Shown here in pieces: positions 18,478 through 26,772 of a stretch of 64,000 nucleotides of DNA. The notes under the pieces were generated by a model. That model was not told where the DNA came from. It made no database searches and was given only the letters and a program-made list of their open reading frames with translations. Source of the stretch: Mycolicibacterium mucogenicum DSM 44124 (GTDB lineage Bacteria; Actinomycetota; Actinomycetes; Mycobacteriales; Mycobacteriaceae); the NCBI RefSeq assembly GCF_005670685.2, contig NZ_CP062008.1, positions 186,001 through 250,000 of the forward strand, in the 5' to 3' direction. A program made the position numbers and the translations under genes. Numbering within the stretch: the stretch's first letter is position 1; the number at the start of each line of letters is the position of its first letter.

Positions 18478-19509
18478 GTGAGCACGTTGCGGTTGTCCGA
18501 GCTGGGCAGTGACCCGGAGTCGGTACTGCGGCTCGTCCGGTTCTTCGACGACCTCGACGCCTCCGGTGTCGACGGGGTGCTGGAAGCGGCGCAGGTCGTC
18601 GCGGGGTGTCCCGTCCACGTGCGCTGGGACGGCTCGGCGCCGGAGGTCTGGTTGGAGCGCGACGCCCCGGCCCATCCGTTGGACGGCGTCCTGCTCGACC
18701 GGGTGCGGCACACGCTGGGTGACATCGGTGCCCGGGTGCCGCCGAGCTTCGGCGACCCCGCGCTGGTCGAGGTCGTGCTGTCGAGCCGGGAGCGCCCCGA
18801 GGACCGGGCGCGGGCGATCAGGCTGCTGGGGCTCGACGAGTCCCGCGAGGTCCGGGTGCTCGCGGTGTCGGCGCAGTCGTCGCCGGAAGCGCTGCGGGTC
18901 ATCACGTCGGCCCTGACCGCGGTGTCGGTGCGGACCGCGGACCTGGGTACCGCGACGGCGGTGGTGTGCCAGGGCCGCACCAACACCCGGGCGCTGTCCG
19001 ACGGGTTGGACCAGGCGATCGTCACCGCGTTCCCGGCGCCGCTACCGGTCGGCGCCGACCGGGGGCCGTGGGTCGGCCTCGGGGCGGCCGGCGGCGTGTT
19101 CGCCGCGCCGACCTCGTGGGCGCAGGCGTTGCGGGCGCTGCGGTTCGCGTCGTCGACCGGCTTCGGCCGGCGTGCCGTCGCCTACGAGCGGCTCAGCGCG
19201 CTCGAGCTGCTGGCCGAGCTGCCCCCCGAGGCCACGCGCGGCAGTCACGCGCTGGCCCGCATCAACGAGATCGCCGCGACGCCCACCGGCCGGCTGCAGG
19301 TCGAGACGGCCGAGGCGTTCTGCGTGTTCGGTTCCCTGCGGCGGACGGCCGAGGAACTGCACGTGCACCACAGCACGGTGGCTGCGCGGCTGGCGCACAT
19401 CGAATCCCAATTGGGTTGGGACATGGACGATCCGCTGGACCGGTTCTCCGCGACCCTGGTCTTGATGATCCGGCGGATCGCGTTGTCGTCGGCGGAGCTG
19501 ACGGACTGA
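18478..19509 (+). CDS. PucR-type helix-turn-helix transcriptional regulator
   Basis: A 343-residue regulator from GTG 18478. The N-terminal two thirds are a variable sensor-like region. The C terminus has the PucR HTH (HTH_30) pattern: FCVFGSLRRTAEELHVHHSTVAARLAHIE (about 280-308), followed by a short helix containing DRFSATLVLMIRR. It probably controls neighbouring lipid genes; the operator is not identifiable. It lies 19 nt after the Rv0216-like gene on the same strand and could be co-transcribed, or use CACAAT 6 nt before the start as a weak -10. Confidence 0.75.
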   Translation: MSTLRLSELGSDPESVLRLVRFFDDLDASGVDGVLEAAQVVAGCPVHVRWDGSAPEVWLERDAPAHPLDGVLLDRVRHTLGDIGARVPPSFGDPALVEVVLSSRERPEDRARAIRLLGLDESREVRVLAVSAQSSPEALRVITSALTAVSVRTADLGTATAVVCQGRTNTRALSDGLDQAIVTAFPAPLPVGADRGPWVGLGAAGGVFAAPTSWAQALRALRFASSTGFGRRAVAYERLSALELLAELPPEATRGSHALARINEIAATPTGRLQVETAEAFCVFGSLRRTAEELHVHHSTVAARLAHIESQLGWDMDDPLDRFSATLVLMIRRIALSSAELTD

Positions 19510-19515
19510 GCCGGG

Positions 19516-19944
19516 TCAGCCCGCCAGCGGAACGATCATGAACGTGGCCGTGGACCGGGCCAACACCCGCTCGGCGGCATCGACGATCGAGCATTCACAG
19601 CTCAGCAGTCGGCGACCGACATTCACCACCTGGGCTTCGGCGACGAGTGGCCCGCCGTGCGGCTGCCGGTAGTAGCGGACGTGCATGTCGGTGGTGACGG
19701 GGATTTCTGATCCGAGGTCGAAGAGGCCTTCGAGGCAGAAGCCGGACGCGGCGTCTGCGAGCGTCGCCAGCATCCCGCCGTGGATGCCGCCGGGCGCGAC
19801 GCCTTCGAGGTCTGGCGCGAGCGGCATCGACAGGATCGCGACGCCCTGCTCCTGCCACACCACGCTGAGCCGCAAATGGCGGTGAACGGGGGACCGCCGC
19901 AGATCTTCGGTCGCTTCGAGCGGATCGCGGAACGCGTGCGCCAT
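19516..19944 (-). CDS. PaaI-type hot-dog thioesterase
   Basis: A 142-residue single hot-dog protein. The GGIHGGMLATLADAASG segment (about 52-68) carries the HGG/acidic pattern of PaaI/YbgC thioesterases, which hydrolyse acyl- or aryl-CoA. The last strands contain CECSIVDA and STATFMIVP. The start has GGAGG about 10 nt upstream. It is divergent from the SnoaL-fadD operon and shares with it the region that holds two palindromic operators, suggesting common control. Confidence 0.8.
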   Translation of the reverse strand: MAHAFRDPLEATEDLRRSPVHRHLRLSVVWQEQGVAILSMPLAPDLEGVAPGGIHGGMLATLADAASGFCLEGLFDLGSEIPVTTDMHVRYYRQPHGGPLVAEAQVVNVGRRLLSCECSIVDAAERVLARSTATFMIVPLAG

Positions 19945-20019
19945 GGCCGGGCACCTCCTGTCGCGCGGGAGATCCGCATGTTATCGCCCTCGGCAACGGC
20001 TGACACTGATTAGCTACAT

Positions 20020-20033
20020 CCGACGTTCGTCGG
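20020..20033. promoter_or_regulatory. Operator palindrome 1 (CCGACG-TT-CGTCGG)
   Basis: A 14-bp dyad with 6-bp arms preceded by AT. A second, nearly identical dyad lies 32 bp away, about three helical turns. It sits between the divergent thioesterase and SnoaL genes; probable TetR-family site. Confidence 0.6.
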
Positions 20034-20051
20034 GAAATCTGCGCGCAAAAG

Positions 20052-20065
20052 CCGACGTACGTCGG
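20052..20065. promoter_or_regulatory. Operator palindrome 2 (CCGACGTACGTCGG)
   Basis: A perfect 14-bp palindrome followed by AT; partner of the dyad at 20020-20033. Located about 85-100 nt upstream of the SnoaL gene start. Confidence 0.65.
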
Positions 20066-20149
20066 ATGACCGGGCCCGGCCCGGTTCGTGATGATGGCCA
20101 CACCACGCTGAACAGCCCACGCTCAGTCGCAGACCCAAGGAGTATCCAC

Positions 20150-20710
20150 ATGGCCATCATCGACCCCACCAAGACCTGGGAACTGGTGGAGGAACGCCTG
20201 TCGCGCACGACGAACGAACGCCACCGCCAGGTGTTGAGCATCGTGCTCGAACACATGAAGGCGGAGGCCGTGCCGGACATGGATCGCCTGATGGCCACGT
20301 TGTCCCCGAACCCGGACTACCACTTCTGGTACGCCAACACCGATATGGGCCCGAAGACCACCGAGGGTGTGCGCGCGTACTACGAGGCGTTCGTCGCCAG
20401 CGGTGCCAATCACCTCGTCTTCGAGATCGATCGCCTTGCCGTCGACGATGATCTGGTGATGACCGAAGGCTGGATGAAGATGATCTACCCGGGCGCGGCT
20501 GCACAGGCGATCGGTGTGGATGTCGAAGACCCGAACGGCGACTACCTGCTGGTGTTCCGTCAGCTCATCAACTGGCCGATCGATGCCGACGGCCTGATCG
20601 TCGGCGAGGATGCCTACCAGACCGGCCCGGTCAGCGTCACCAAGCTTGGCGTGGCAGACCTGCCGCAGGCGTACATCGACCAGAAGAACGCCGCCGCCGC
20701 CAATGCCTGA
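20150..20710 (+). CDS. SnoaL/NTF2-like protein
   Basis: A 186-residue NTF2-like protein. It begins with a helical segment (to about residue 50), followed by the cone-shaped barrel with DYHFWYANTDMGPKT, VRAYYEAFVASG and LVMTEGWMKMIYPG. Family members include polyketide cyclases, steroid isomerases and limonene-epoxide hydrolases; no catalytic set can be assigned safely. AAGGAG precedes the ATG at 20150. It heads an operon with an acyl-CoA synthetase (8-nt overlap), a KstD-like flavoprotein and a Rieske oxygenase, so a role in cyclic lipid or steroid-like catabolism is likely (inference). Confidence 0.8.
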   Translation: MAIIDPTKTWELVEERLSRTTNERHRQVLSIVLEHMKAEAVPDMDRLMATLSPNPDYHFWYANTDMGPKTTEGVRAYYEAFVASGANHLVFEIDRLAVDDDLVMTEGWMKMIYPGAAAQAIGVDVEDPNGDYLLVFRQLINWPIDADGLIVGEDAYQTGPVSVTKLGVADLPQAYIDQKNAAAANA

Positions 20711-22385
20711 ACGTCGCGAGGACATCGCAACCCTGCTGCTCGACCGCCTCGGCGACGAGCGGCTGGGGCTGCGTACCCGGGACCAGGACTGGACCTGGGA
20801 CGAGGTGGTCCGCGAGTCCGCCGCCCGCGGCGCATACGCCGCCGAGCTACGGGCTGACGGCCCCTTCCACATCGGCGTGCTGCTGGACAACGTGCCCGAC
20901 TTCCTCTTCTGGCTGGGCGGTGCCGCCCTGTCCGGGGCGACGATCGTCGGCATCAACCCGACGCGCGGCAACGCGGAGCTGGCCGGCGAGGTCCGGCATG
21001 CGGACTGTCAGCTGATCGTCACGGATTGGGCGGGGCGGGAACGGCTTTCGGGACTCGACCTCGGCCTGACACCCGACCGCATCCTCGTCATCGACGACCC
21101 CGCCTACCAAGAAGCGATTTGTGCACGAAAATCCGCGGCAGGCGCGGAAAATCGTGCACAAATCACGGCGGCGGACGGCGTTGGCGCCGAGTCGTTGTTG
21201 TTGCTGCTCTTCACCTCCGGCACCACCGGCGCGTCGAAGGCCGTCAAGTGCAGCCAGGGCCGCCTGGCGTGGATCGCCTACTCAGCGGTGGACAAGTTCA
21301 ACCACGTCCGCGAGGACGTCGACTACTGCTGCATGCCGCTGTTCCACGGCAACGCCATCATGGCGCTGTGGGCGCCGGCGCTGGCCGTCGGCGCGACCGT
21401 CTGCCTGACCCCGAGCTTCTCGGCGTCCGGGTTCCTGCCCGACGTGCGCTACTTCGGCGCGACGTTCTTTACCTACGTCGGCAAGGCGCTCGGCTACCTG
21501 CTGGCCACACCCGAACAGCCCGACGACGCCGACAACCAGCTCAATCGCGGTTTCGGCACCGAGGCCTCGCCGGAGGACCAGGCCTACTTCAAGCGCCGGT
21601 TCGGCGCGGAGCTCTTCGAGGGGTACGGCTCCAGCGAGGGCGGCGGCGCCGTCGTACTCGACCCGAACCAGCCCGAGGGAGCGCTCGGCCGGCCCGCCCA
21701 TCCGGGCGTCGCGATCGTCAACCCGGAAACGATGATCGAGTGCGTCCCAGCGGTTTTGGACCGGCACGGCCGCATCCTCAACCCGGACGACGCCGTCGGC
21801 GAGATCATCGACAAGCTCGGCACCAAGAAGTTCGAGGGCTACTACAAGAACGACGCCGCCGACGCCGACCGGATCCGCAACGGCTGGTACTGGACCGGAG
21901 ATCTCGGCTACCTCGACGAGAACGGCTTCATCTACTTCGCCGGCCGGCGCGGTGACTGGATCCGGGTCGACGGCGAGAACACGTCGGCGTTGTCCATCGA
22001 GCGCGTGCTGCGGCGTCATCCCGAGGTGATCGCCGCCGGCGTGTACGCGGTGCCGGACCCCCGCTCGGGTGATCAGGTGATGGCGGCCATCGAGGTCGCC
22101 GACCCGATCCTGTTCGACGTCGACAAGTTCGTGCAGTACCTGAACGACCAGGACGACCTGGGTAAGAAGGGCACGCCGCGGTTCCTGCGGATCTCGGACT
22201 CGCTGCCCGTCACCGGCTCCAACAAGGTGCTCAAGCGCGAGCTGCAGGCGGACAAGTGGCACACCGACGAACTGGTGTACCGCTGGGTGGGTCGGGGCGT
22301 ACCGGTTTACGGCCTGATGTCCGACGATGCCAAGCGCGCGTTGGACGATGAGTTCACGCAGTACGGACGGCAGCGATACCTATAG
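20703..22385 (+). CDS. Acyl-CoA synthetase with an in-frame palindromic insertion
   Basis: A 560-residue ANL ligase. The P-loop LFTSGTTGASKA is at about 169-180, with GYGSSEGGG, the WYWTGDLGYLDENGFIYFAGR hinge and the C-terminal lysine region SNKVLKRELQ. It activates an unknown, perhaps sterol- or terpene-derived, acid. Residues 139-154 (from ICARKS to NRAQI) are encoded by copy 2 of the palindromic element, placed just before the P-loop strand in a region that is normally a variable linker; the frame stays open. It overlaps the SnoaL gene by 8 nt, and the next gene follows after 11 nt. Confidence 0.87.
   Translation: MPERREDIATLLLDRLGDERLGLRTRDQDWTWDEVVRESAARGAYAAELRADGPFHIGVLLDNVPDFLFWLGGAALSGATIVGINPTRGNAELAGEVRHADCQLIVTDWAGRERLSGLDLGLTPDRILVIDDPAYQEAICARKSAAGAENRAQITAADGVGAESLLLLLFTSGTTGASKAVKCSQGRLAWIAYSAVDKFNHVREDVDYCCMPLFHGNAIMALWAPALAVGATVCLTPSFSASGFLPDVRYFGATFFTYVGKALGYLLATPEQPDDADNQLNRGFGTEASPEDQAYFKRRFGAELFEGYGSSEGGGAVVLDPNQPEGALGRPAHPGVAIVNPETMIECVPAVLDRHGRILNPDDAVGEIIDKLGTKKFEGYYKNDAADADRIRNGWYWTGDLGYLDENGFIYFAGRRGDWIRVDGENTSALSIERVLRRHPEVIAAGVYAVPDPRSGDQVMAAIEVADPILFDVDKFVQYLNDQDDLGKKGTPRFLRISDSLPVTGSNKVLKRELQADKWHTDELVYRWVGRGVPVYGLMSDDAKRALDDEFTQYGRQRYL
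21116..21164. repeat. 49-bp palindromic element, copy 2 (inside a gene)
   Basis: Left arm 21116-21137, loop GCAGG (21138-21142), right arm 21143-21164. The outer GATTTGTGCACG and inner CCGCG parts pair perfectly, but both arms carry AAAAT in the middle, leaving a 5-nt internal mismatch. It lies in frame within the acyl-CoA synthetase gene. Confidence 0.9.
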
Positions 22386-22396
22386 GGAGTTTGGGC

Positions 22397-23947
22397 ATGA
22401 CGGACTGGGACTCGACGGTTGACGTGCTGGTGGCGGGCTCCGGTGGCGGCGGCGTCACCGGTGCCTATACCGCCGCGCGTGAGGGACTCGAGGTGCTGCT
22501 GGTCGAGGCCACCGACAAGTTCGGTGGCACCACTGCCTACTCCGGGGGCGGCGGCGTGTGGTTCCCCTGCAACCCTGTGCTGCAGCGGGCCGGCACCGAC
22601 GACACCATCGAGGACGCGCTCGAGTACTACCACGCCGTCGTCGGCGACCGGACGCCGCGCGAGCTGCAGGACACCTACGTCCGGGGCGGTGCACCGCTCA
22701 TGGAGTACCTGGAAGCCGATCCGAACATCAAGTTCGACATGCTGCCCTGGCCGGACTACTTCGGGAAGATGCCCAAGGCCCGGCTGGACGGTCAGCGGCA
22801 CGTCGCGGCCCGTCCGCTGAAGATCGAAAAGGCGCCTGAATTCAAGGAATTGGTGCGCGGCCCGCTCGACAACGACCGGCTAGGCGTCCCGCAGCCCGAC
22901 GACTACTTCATCGGCGGCCGCGCGCTGATCGCTCGCTTCCTGGTGGCGCTGAAGCAATACCCCTCGGCGGCAACACAACTCAATACCGCGCTGGTCGAGC
23001 TGGTCACCGAGGACGGTGCCGTCGTCGGAGCCGTTGTCGAGACCGACGGGGTCCGCAAGGCGATCAGGACGCGCAATGGTGTGCTGCTCGCGGCCGGCGG
23101 CTTCGAGGGCAACGACGAGCTGCGGCACAAGTACGGCGTGCCCGGCGAGGCGCGAGACACCATGGGGCCCTGGGGAAATCTGGGTCAGGCGCATGAGGCG
23201 GGCATCGCCGTGGGTGCCGACACCGATCTCATGGAGCAGGCGTGGTGGTCGCCCGGCCTGACCCATCCGGACGGTCGCAGCGCGTTCGCGCTGTGGTTCA
23301 CCGGCGGCATTTTCGTCGACCAGGACGGCAAGCGGTTCGTCAACGAGTCCGCGGCGTACGACCGCATCGGCCGTGTCGTCGTGGACCGGCTGGCCAAGGG
23401 CGAGATGGCGTTGCCGTTCTGGATGATCTACGACGACACCGATCAGGGCGTGCCCCCGATCAAGGCCACCAACGTGTCCATGGTCGAGACCGAGAAGTAC
23501 GTCGACGCCGGGCTGTGGCACACCGCGGACACCCTGGAGGAGCTGGCCGCCAAGATCGGGGTCCCGGCCGAACAGCTCGCCGCGACCGTCAAGCAGTTCA
23601 ACGAATACGCCGACGCCGGCTCCGACCCCGACTTCGGCCGCGGCGACGAGGCCTACGATCGCGCCTTCTCCGGCGGCGCCTGCCCGATGGTCCGGATCGA
23701 CAAGGCGCCGTTCCACGCCGCCAAGTTCGGCATCTCCGACCTGGGCACCAAGGGCGGCCTGCGGACCGACACCACCGGCCAGGTGCTCGACACCGCCGGC
23801 AACCCGATTCCCGGGCTGTACGCGGCGGGCAACACCATGGCCGCGCCGAGCGGCTACGCCTACCCGGGCGGGGGCAACCCGATCGGCACCAGCATGGTGT
23901 TCTCCCACCTGGCGGTGCTCGATATGGTCAAACGAGAGGCTTCGTAA
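22397..23947 (+). CDS. FAD-dependent 3-ketosteroid dehydrogenase-like (KstD-like) flavoprotein
   Basis: A 516-residue member of the fumarate-reductase/KstD flavoprotein group. The FAD motif VLVAGSGGGGVTGAYTA is at about 9-25, followed by FGGTTAYSGGG, and the C-terminal GLYAAGNTMAAPSGYAYPGGGNP segment holds the Tyr-x-x-x-Gly arrangement used by ketosteroid 1-dehydrogenases. Many KstD-like paralogues act on other substrates, so the reaction is inferred. The ATG at 22397 follows a GGGAG site, 11 nt after the synthetase. A Rieske oxygenase follows, recalling the KstD/KshA ring-opening pair. Confidence 0.82.
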   Translation: MTDWDSTVDVLVAGSGGGGVTGAYTAAREGLEVLLVEATDKFGGTTAYSGGGGVWFPCNPVLQRAGTDDTIEDALEYYHAVVGDRTPRELQDTYVRGGAPLMEYLEADPNIKFDMLPWPDYFGKMPKARLDGQRHVAARPLKIEKAPEFKELVRGPLDNDRLGVPQPDDYFIGGRALIARFLVALKQYPSAATQLNTALVELVTEDGAVVGAVVETDGVRKAIRTRNGVLLAAGGFEGNDELRHKYGVPGEARDTMGPWGNLGQAHEAGIAVGADTDLMEQAWWSPGLTHPDGRSAFALWFTGGIFVDQDGKRFVNESAAYDRIGRVVVDRLAKGEMALPFWMIYDDTDQGVPPIKATNVSMVETEKYVDAGLWHTADTLEELAAKIGVPAEQLAATVKQFNEYADAGSDPDFGRGDEAYDRAFSGGACPMVRIDKAPFHAAKFGISDLGTKGGLRTDTTGQVLDTAGNPIPGLYAAGNTMAAPSGYAYPGGGNPIGTSMVFSHLAVLDMVKREAS

Positions 23948-23990
23948 GGGTCCCGGTTCCGGGGCTCGGCGAATTCGAAAGGGGCACAAG

Positions 23991-25136
23991 ATGACTGAGG
24001 CTGAGGTCCGTCATATCGACGCCGGCGTGGAGATGACGCGGTTCGCCCGCGGCTGGCACTGCATCGGGCTGGCAGAGTCGTTCCGGGACGGCAAGCCGCA
24101 CTCGGTGCAGGCGTTCGGTACCAAGCTCGTGGTGTTCGCCGACTCCACCGGCGCCATCAAGGTGCTCGACGGGTACTGCCGCCACATGGGTGGTGACCTG
24201 TCGCAGGGCACGGTCAAGGGCGACGCGGTGGCGTGCCCCTTCCACGACTGGCGTTGGGGCGGCGATGGCAAGTGCCAGCTGGTTCCGTACGCCAAGCGCA
24301 CGCCGCGGCTGGCCCGCACCCGGGCCTGGCAGACCACCGAGGTCAACGGGCAGCTGCTGCTCTGGCACGACCCCGAGGGCTCGACGCCCGGCCCGGAGCT
24401 GACCCCGCCGACCATCGAGGGTTACGAGGAGGGCCAGTGGTCGCCGTGGCAGTGGAACTCGCTGCTGATCGAGGGGTCGCACTGCCGCGAGATCGTCGAC
24501 AACAACGTCGACATGGCGCACTTCTTCTACATCCACCACGCCTACCCGACGTACTTCAAGAACGTCATCGAGGGCCACACCGCCAGCCAGTTCATGGAGT
24601 CCAAGCCCCGGCCGGACTACGCGACCCGCGAGCTGTGGGACGGCACGTATCTGCGTTCGGAGGCGACGTATTTCGGGCCGGCGTACATGATCAACTGGCT
24701 GCACAACGATCTGGCCCCGAACTTCACGGTCGAGATCGCGCTGATCAACTGCCACTACCCGGTGACGCATGATTCGTTCGTGCTGCAGTGGGGAGTGGCG
24801 GTGCAGAACAATCCGGCGTTGCCGGCGGACAAGACCGAGAAGCTGGCGGCGTCGTTGAGCCGCAGTTTCGGAGACGGCTTCATGGAAGACGTCGAGATCT
24901 GGAAGAACAAGACGCGCATCGAGAACCCGCTGCTGACCGAGGAAGACGGTCCGGTGTACCAGCATCGCCGCTGGTACGAGCAGTTCTATGTCGACGTCGC
25001 CGACGTCAAACCCGACATGGTCGCCCGCTTCGAGCAGGAAGTCGACACCACGCACGCCAACGACCTGTGGCACGAAGAGGTCGCGAAGAATCTGGCCAAC
25101 CGCACCCCGGTCGGCAAGGCGCACGCCGTCCAGTAG
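23991..25136 (+). CDS. Rieske non-haem iron oxygenase, KshA-like
   Basis: A 381-residue oxygenase component. The Rieske [2Fe-2S] ligands are Cys63-His65 (CRHMGG) and Cys82-His85 (CPFHDW). The mononuclear iron site is His177 and His182 in NVDMAHFFYIHH, with Asp300 (MEDVEIW) as the third ligand, the layout of 3-ketosteroid 9-alpha-hydroxylase KshA. It would need a separate reductase (KshB), not seen here. GAAAGGGG precedes the ATG. Last gene of the SnoaL-fadD-kstD-ksh operon, ended by the 15-bp hairpin at 25149-25182. The substrate, steroid or otherwise, is inferred. Confidence 0.85.
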   Translation: MTEAEVRHIDAGVEMTRFARGWHCIGLAESFRDGKPHSVQAFGTKLVVFADSTGAIKVLDGYCRHMGGDLSQGTVKGDAVACPFHDWRWGGDGKCQLVPYAKRTPRLARTRAWQTTEVNGQLLLWHDPEGSTPGPELTPPTIEGYEEGQWSPWQWNSLLIEGSHCREIVDNNVDMAHFFYIHHAYPTYFKNVIEGHTASQFMESKPRPDYATRELWDGTYLRSEATYFGPAYMINWLHNDLAPNFTVEIALINCHYPVTHDSFVLQWGVAVQNNPALPADKTEKLAASLSRSFGDGFMEDVEIWKNKTRIENPLLTEEDGPVYQHRRWYEQFYVDVADVKPDMVARFEQEVDTTHANDLWHEEVAKNLANRTPVGKAHAVQ

Positions 25137-25148
25137 TCGTCGAAAAGC

Positions 25149-25182
25149 ACTGAGCCGCCCTCGTTTCCGAGGGCGGCTCAGT
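25149..25182. terminator. Bidirectional terminator hairpin
   Basis: Perfect 15-bp stem (ACTGAGCCGCCCTCG and its complement) with loop TTTC, between the Rieske gene and the convergent small membrane protein gene. Confidence 0.85.
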
Positions 25183-25203
25183 GGTCGGTTCGGGGTGTCG
25201 GAC

Positions 25204-25473
25204 CTAGCGGGCCGGGTGCGCCTGCGGGCTCTGCACGATGGCGGCGAGCTGGCCCAGGTTCTGCAGCTTGTCCATGTCCGGGGCGGACGGGACCGGGACC
25301 GCGGAGAACGCCGGCAGCACCGGGTCGGCCGGCTTGTCCTGCAGCATGCCGAGGGCCATGTAGCCGGCCACGCCCAGACCTGCCGCCGTCAGCACCACCA
25401 CAGCGGTGGAACGCCGGAACAGCTGCCGCAGGGGGCCGATGTTTTCGGTCGTCTGATGGGTCAGGGTGGTCAT
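25204..25473 (-). CDS. Small single-span membrane protein, unknown
   Basis: 89 residues with one hydrophobic helix (about 23-43) after an RRST basic stretch, then a Pro/Ala-rich extracytoplasmic tail with DMDKLQNLGQLAAIV. AGAGG lies upstream of the ATG at 25473. No family recognised. Single gene, convergent with the steroid-type operon. Possibly an anchored secreted peptide. Confidence 0.55.
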   Translation of the reverse strand: MTTLTHQTTENIGPLRQLFRRSTAVVVLTAAGLGVAGYMALGMLQDKPADPVLPAFSAVPVPSAPDMDKLQNLGQLAAIVQSPQAHPAR

Positions 25474-25559
25474 TGCCGTGCCTCTTCTCGGTGAAGATCA
25501 CGACCGAGGTGGTCGTTGGTCTGTTCAACAACCATGCGCCCCGAAATGCTTCCCCGCAA

Positions 25560-25745
25560 GGGTTTATTTGATCGGCTAATATTTCGAAAATAGGCTGTGA
25601 CCTGCGTAAACATCAATTAGATAGTATAATCTAAGTAACGAAGATCACGTTCGCGCGCCGCTGGGCGTGCGGGATCGACAGTGCCGCAGCGGGGTTGCGG
25701 CAGCCGGATGAGCGGTGTTGGCGCCCGATGAGTTAGCCGACGGGG
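25560..25745 (+). other. AT-rich intergenic island with promoter-like box and hairpin
   Basis: The 272-nt gap 25474-25745 is much more AT-rich than its surroundings. It contains a consensus TATAAT (25625-25630) inside the dyad TTAGAT..ATCTAA (25617-25634), and downstream the hairpin TGCCGCA..TGCGGCA (25682-25702). No reading frame on the plus strand follows, so a small RNA or a remnant of foreign DNA is possible. Confidence 0.3.
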
Positions 25746-26663
25746 CTAGCCGACGACGGCCGGGTTCAGCAGCGGCCGCAGGAATTCCACCTGGCTGGCA
25801 AAGAACGCCTGGGCCACCTGGGTCTTGGCTGCGACGCCGTCGAACCCGTGATACGCGCCCGGCACCACTTCCAGTTCGCACGGCACGCCCGCCGCGCGCA
25901 GCCGCTCGGCGTACTCGACGTCCTCGTCGTGGAAGACGTCGAAGGTTCCGACTCCGACCCAGGCCGGCGGCAGGCCGGACAGATCGGAGCGCCGGGCGGG
26001 GACGGCCACCGCGGGATCGGCGCCACCGAGGTACGCGCGCCAGCCGAACCGGTTCGACTTCTGGGTCCACAGCCGGTGCCCCGGATGGTCCAGTCCGGGC
26101 CGGCCGCCGGACCGGTCGTCGATCATCGGATACACCAGAAGCTGTGCCGCCAAGGGGATTTCACCGCGGTCATATGCGAGCTGGGCCAACGCCGCGCTCA
26201 TGCCGCCGCCGGCGCTCGAGCCGCCGACCGCCACGCGCTCCGGGTCGACGGCCGGCAGGTCGACCAGCCAGCGCAGCGCCGTGTAGCAGTCCTCCAGCCC
26301 GGCCGGGTACGGATTGTCGGGCGCCAGGCGGTATTTGACCGCGGCCACGGTGATGCCCAGGGCGTCCGCGAAACGGCGGCACAAGACGTCGTCCTGCGCC
26401 GGGCTGCCGATGAGGTAGCCACCGCCGTGAATCCACAGCAGTGCGCCGCCACCGTCGGCGCCGGTCGCCGGGCGGTGCAGCCGGATCCCGACGCCCGACG
26501 GCAGCGTCAGCACCTCGACGTCCTCGGGAGTGCGGCGTTCCAGCAGGTCGGACAGCATGCGGATGAAGCGGAGGTTCCACGGCGTGATGGGGCTGCGCGG
26601 CATGAAGCGTGCGGCCCGCGCGAGCTCGGGGTGGAAGTCGACTGCTTGGGAGGGGCCCGACAT
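25746..26663 (-). CDS. Alpha/beta-hydrolase (HSL-type esterase/lipase)
   Basis: From ATG 26663, 305 residues of the hormone-sensitive-lipase family. The oxyanion motif HGGG is at about 79-82 and the nucleophile Ser150 in GGSSAGG. The catalytic Asp is near DVFHDED and the His in AYHGFDG. Mycobacterial members hydrolyse short- to medium-chain esters; the substrate here is unknown. The start is supported by TAATGT ending 7 nt upstream (leaderless). An ATG at 26753 would leave only 19 nt to the divergent permease gene. Confidence 0.82.
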   Translation of the reverse strand: MSGPSQAVDFHPELARAARFMPRSPITPWNLRFIRMLSDLLERRTPEDVEVLTLPSGVGIRLHRPATGADGGGALLWIHGGGYLIGSPAQDDVLCRRFADALGITVAAVKYRLAPDNPYPAGLEDCYTALRWLVDLPAVDPERVAVGGSSAGGGMSAALAQLAYDRGEIPLAAQLLVYPMIDDRSGGRPGLDHPGHRLWTQKSNRFGWRAYLGGADPAVAVPARRSDLSGLPPAWVGVGTFDVFHDEDVEYAERLRAAGVPCELEVVPGAYHGFDGVAAKTQVAQAFFASQVEFLRPLLNPAVVG

Positions 26664-26670
26664 CCAACCG

Positions 26671-26676
26671 ACATTA
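26671..26676 (-). promoter_or_regulatory. -10 box (TAATGT) of the esterase gene
   Basis: On the minus strand TAATGT ends 7 nt before ATG 26663; this fits TANNNT with leaderless spacing. Confidence 0.4.
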
Positions 26677-26772
26677 CTGACCAAGCGCGTCAGGGCGGGA
26701 CACGCCTCCAGTTCACACACAGGAAACTCGTTGTCCTGCGCGAAACTGAGCATCAGTGTTCACTGAAACGCT

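Noticed and set aside
23991..25136. Naming the Rieske oxygenase kshA outright
   Set aside because: Iron ligands fit, but KshA-like paralogues are numerous and the gene lies outside the usual cholesterol cluster.
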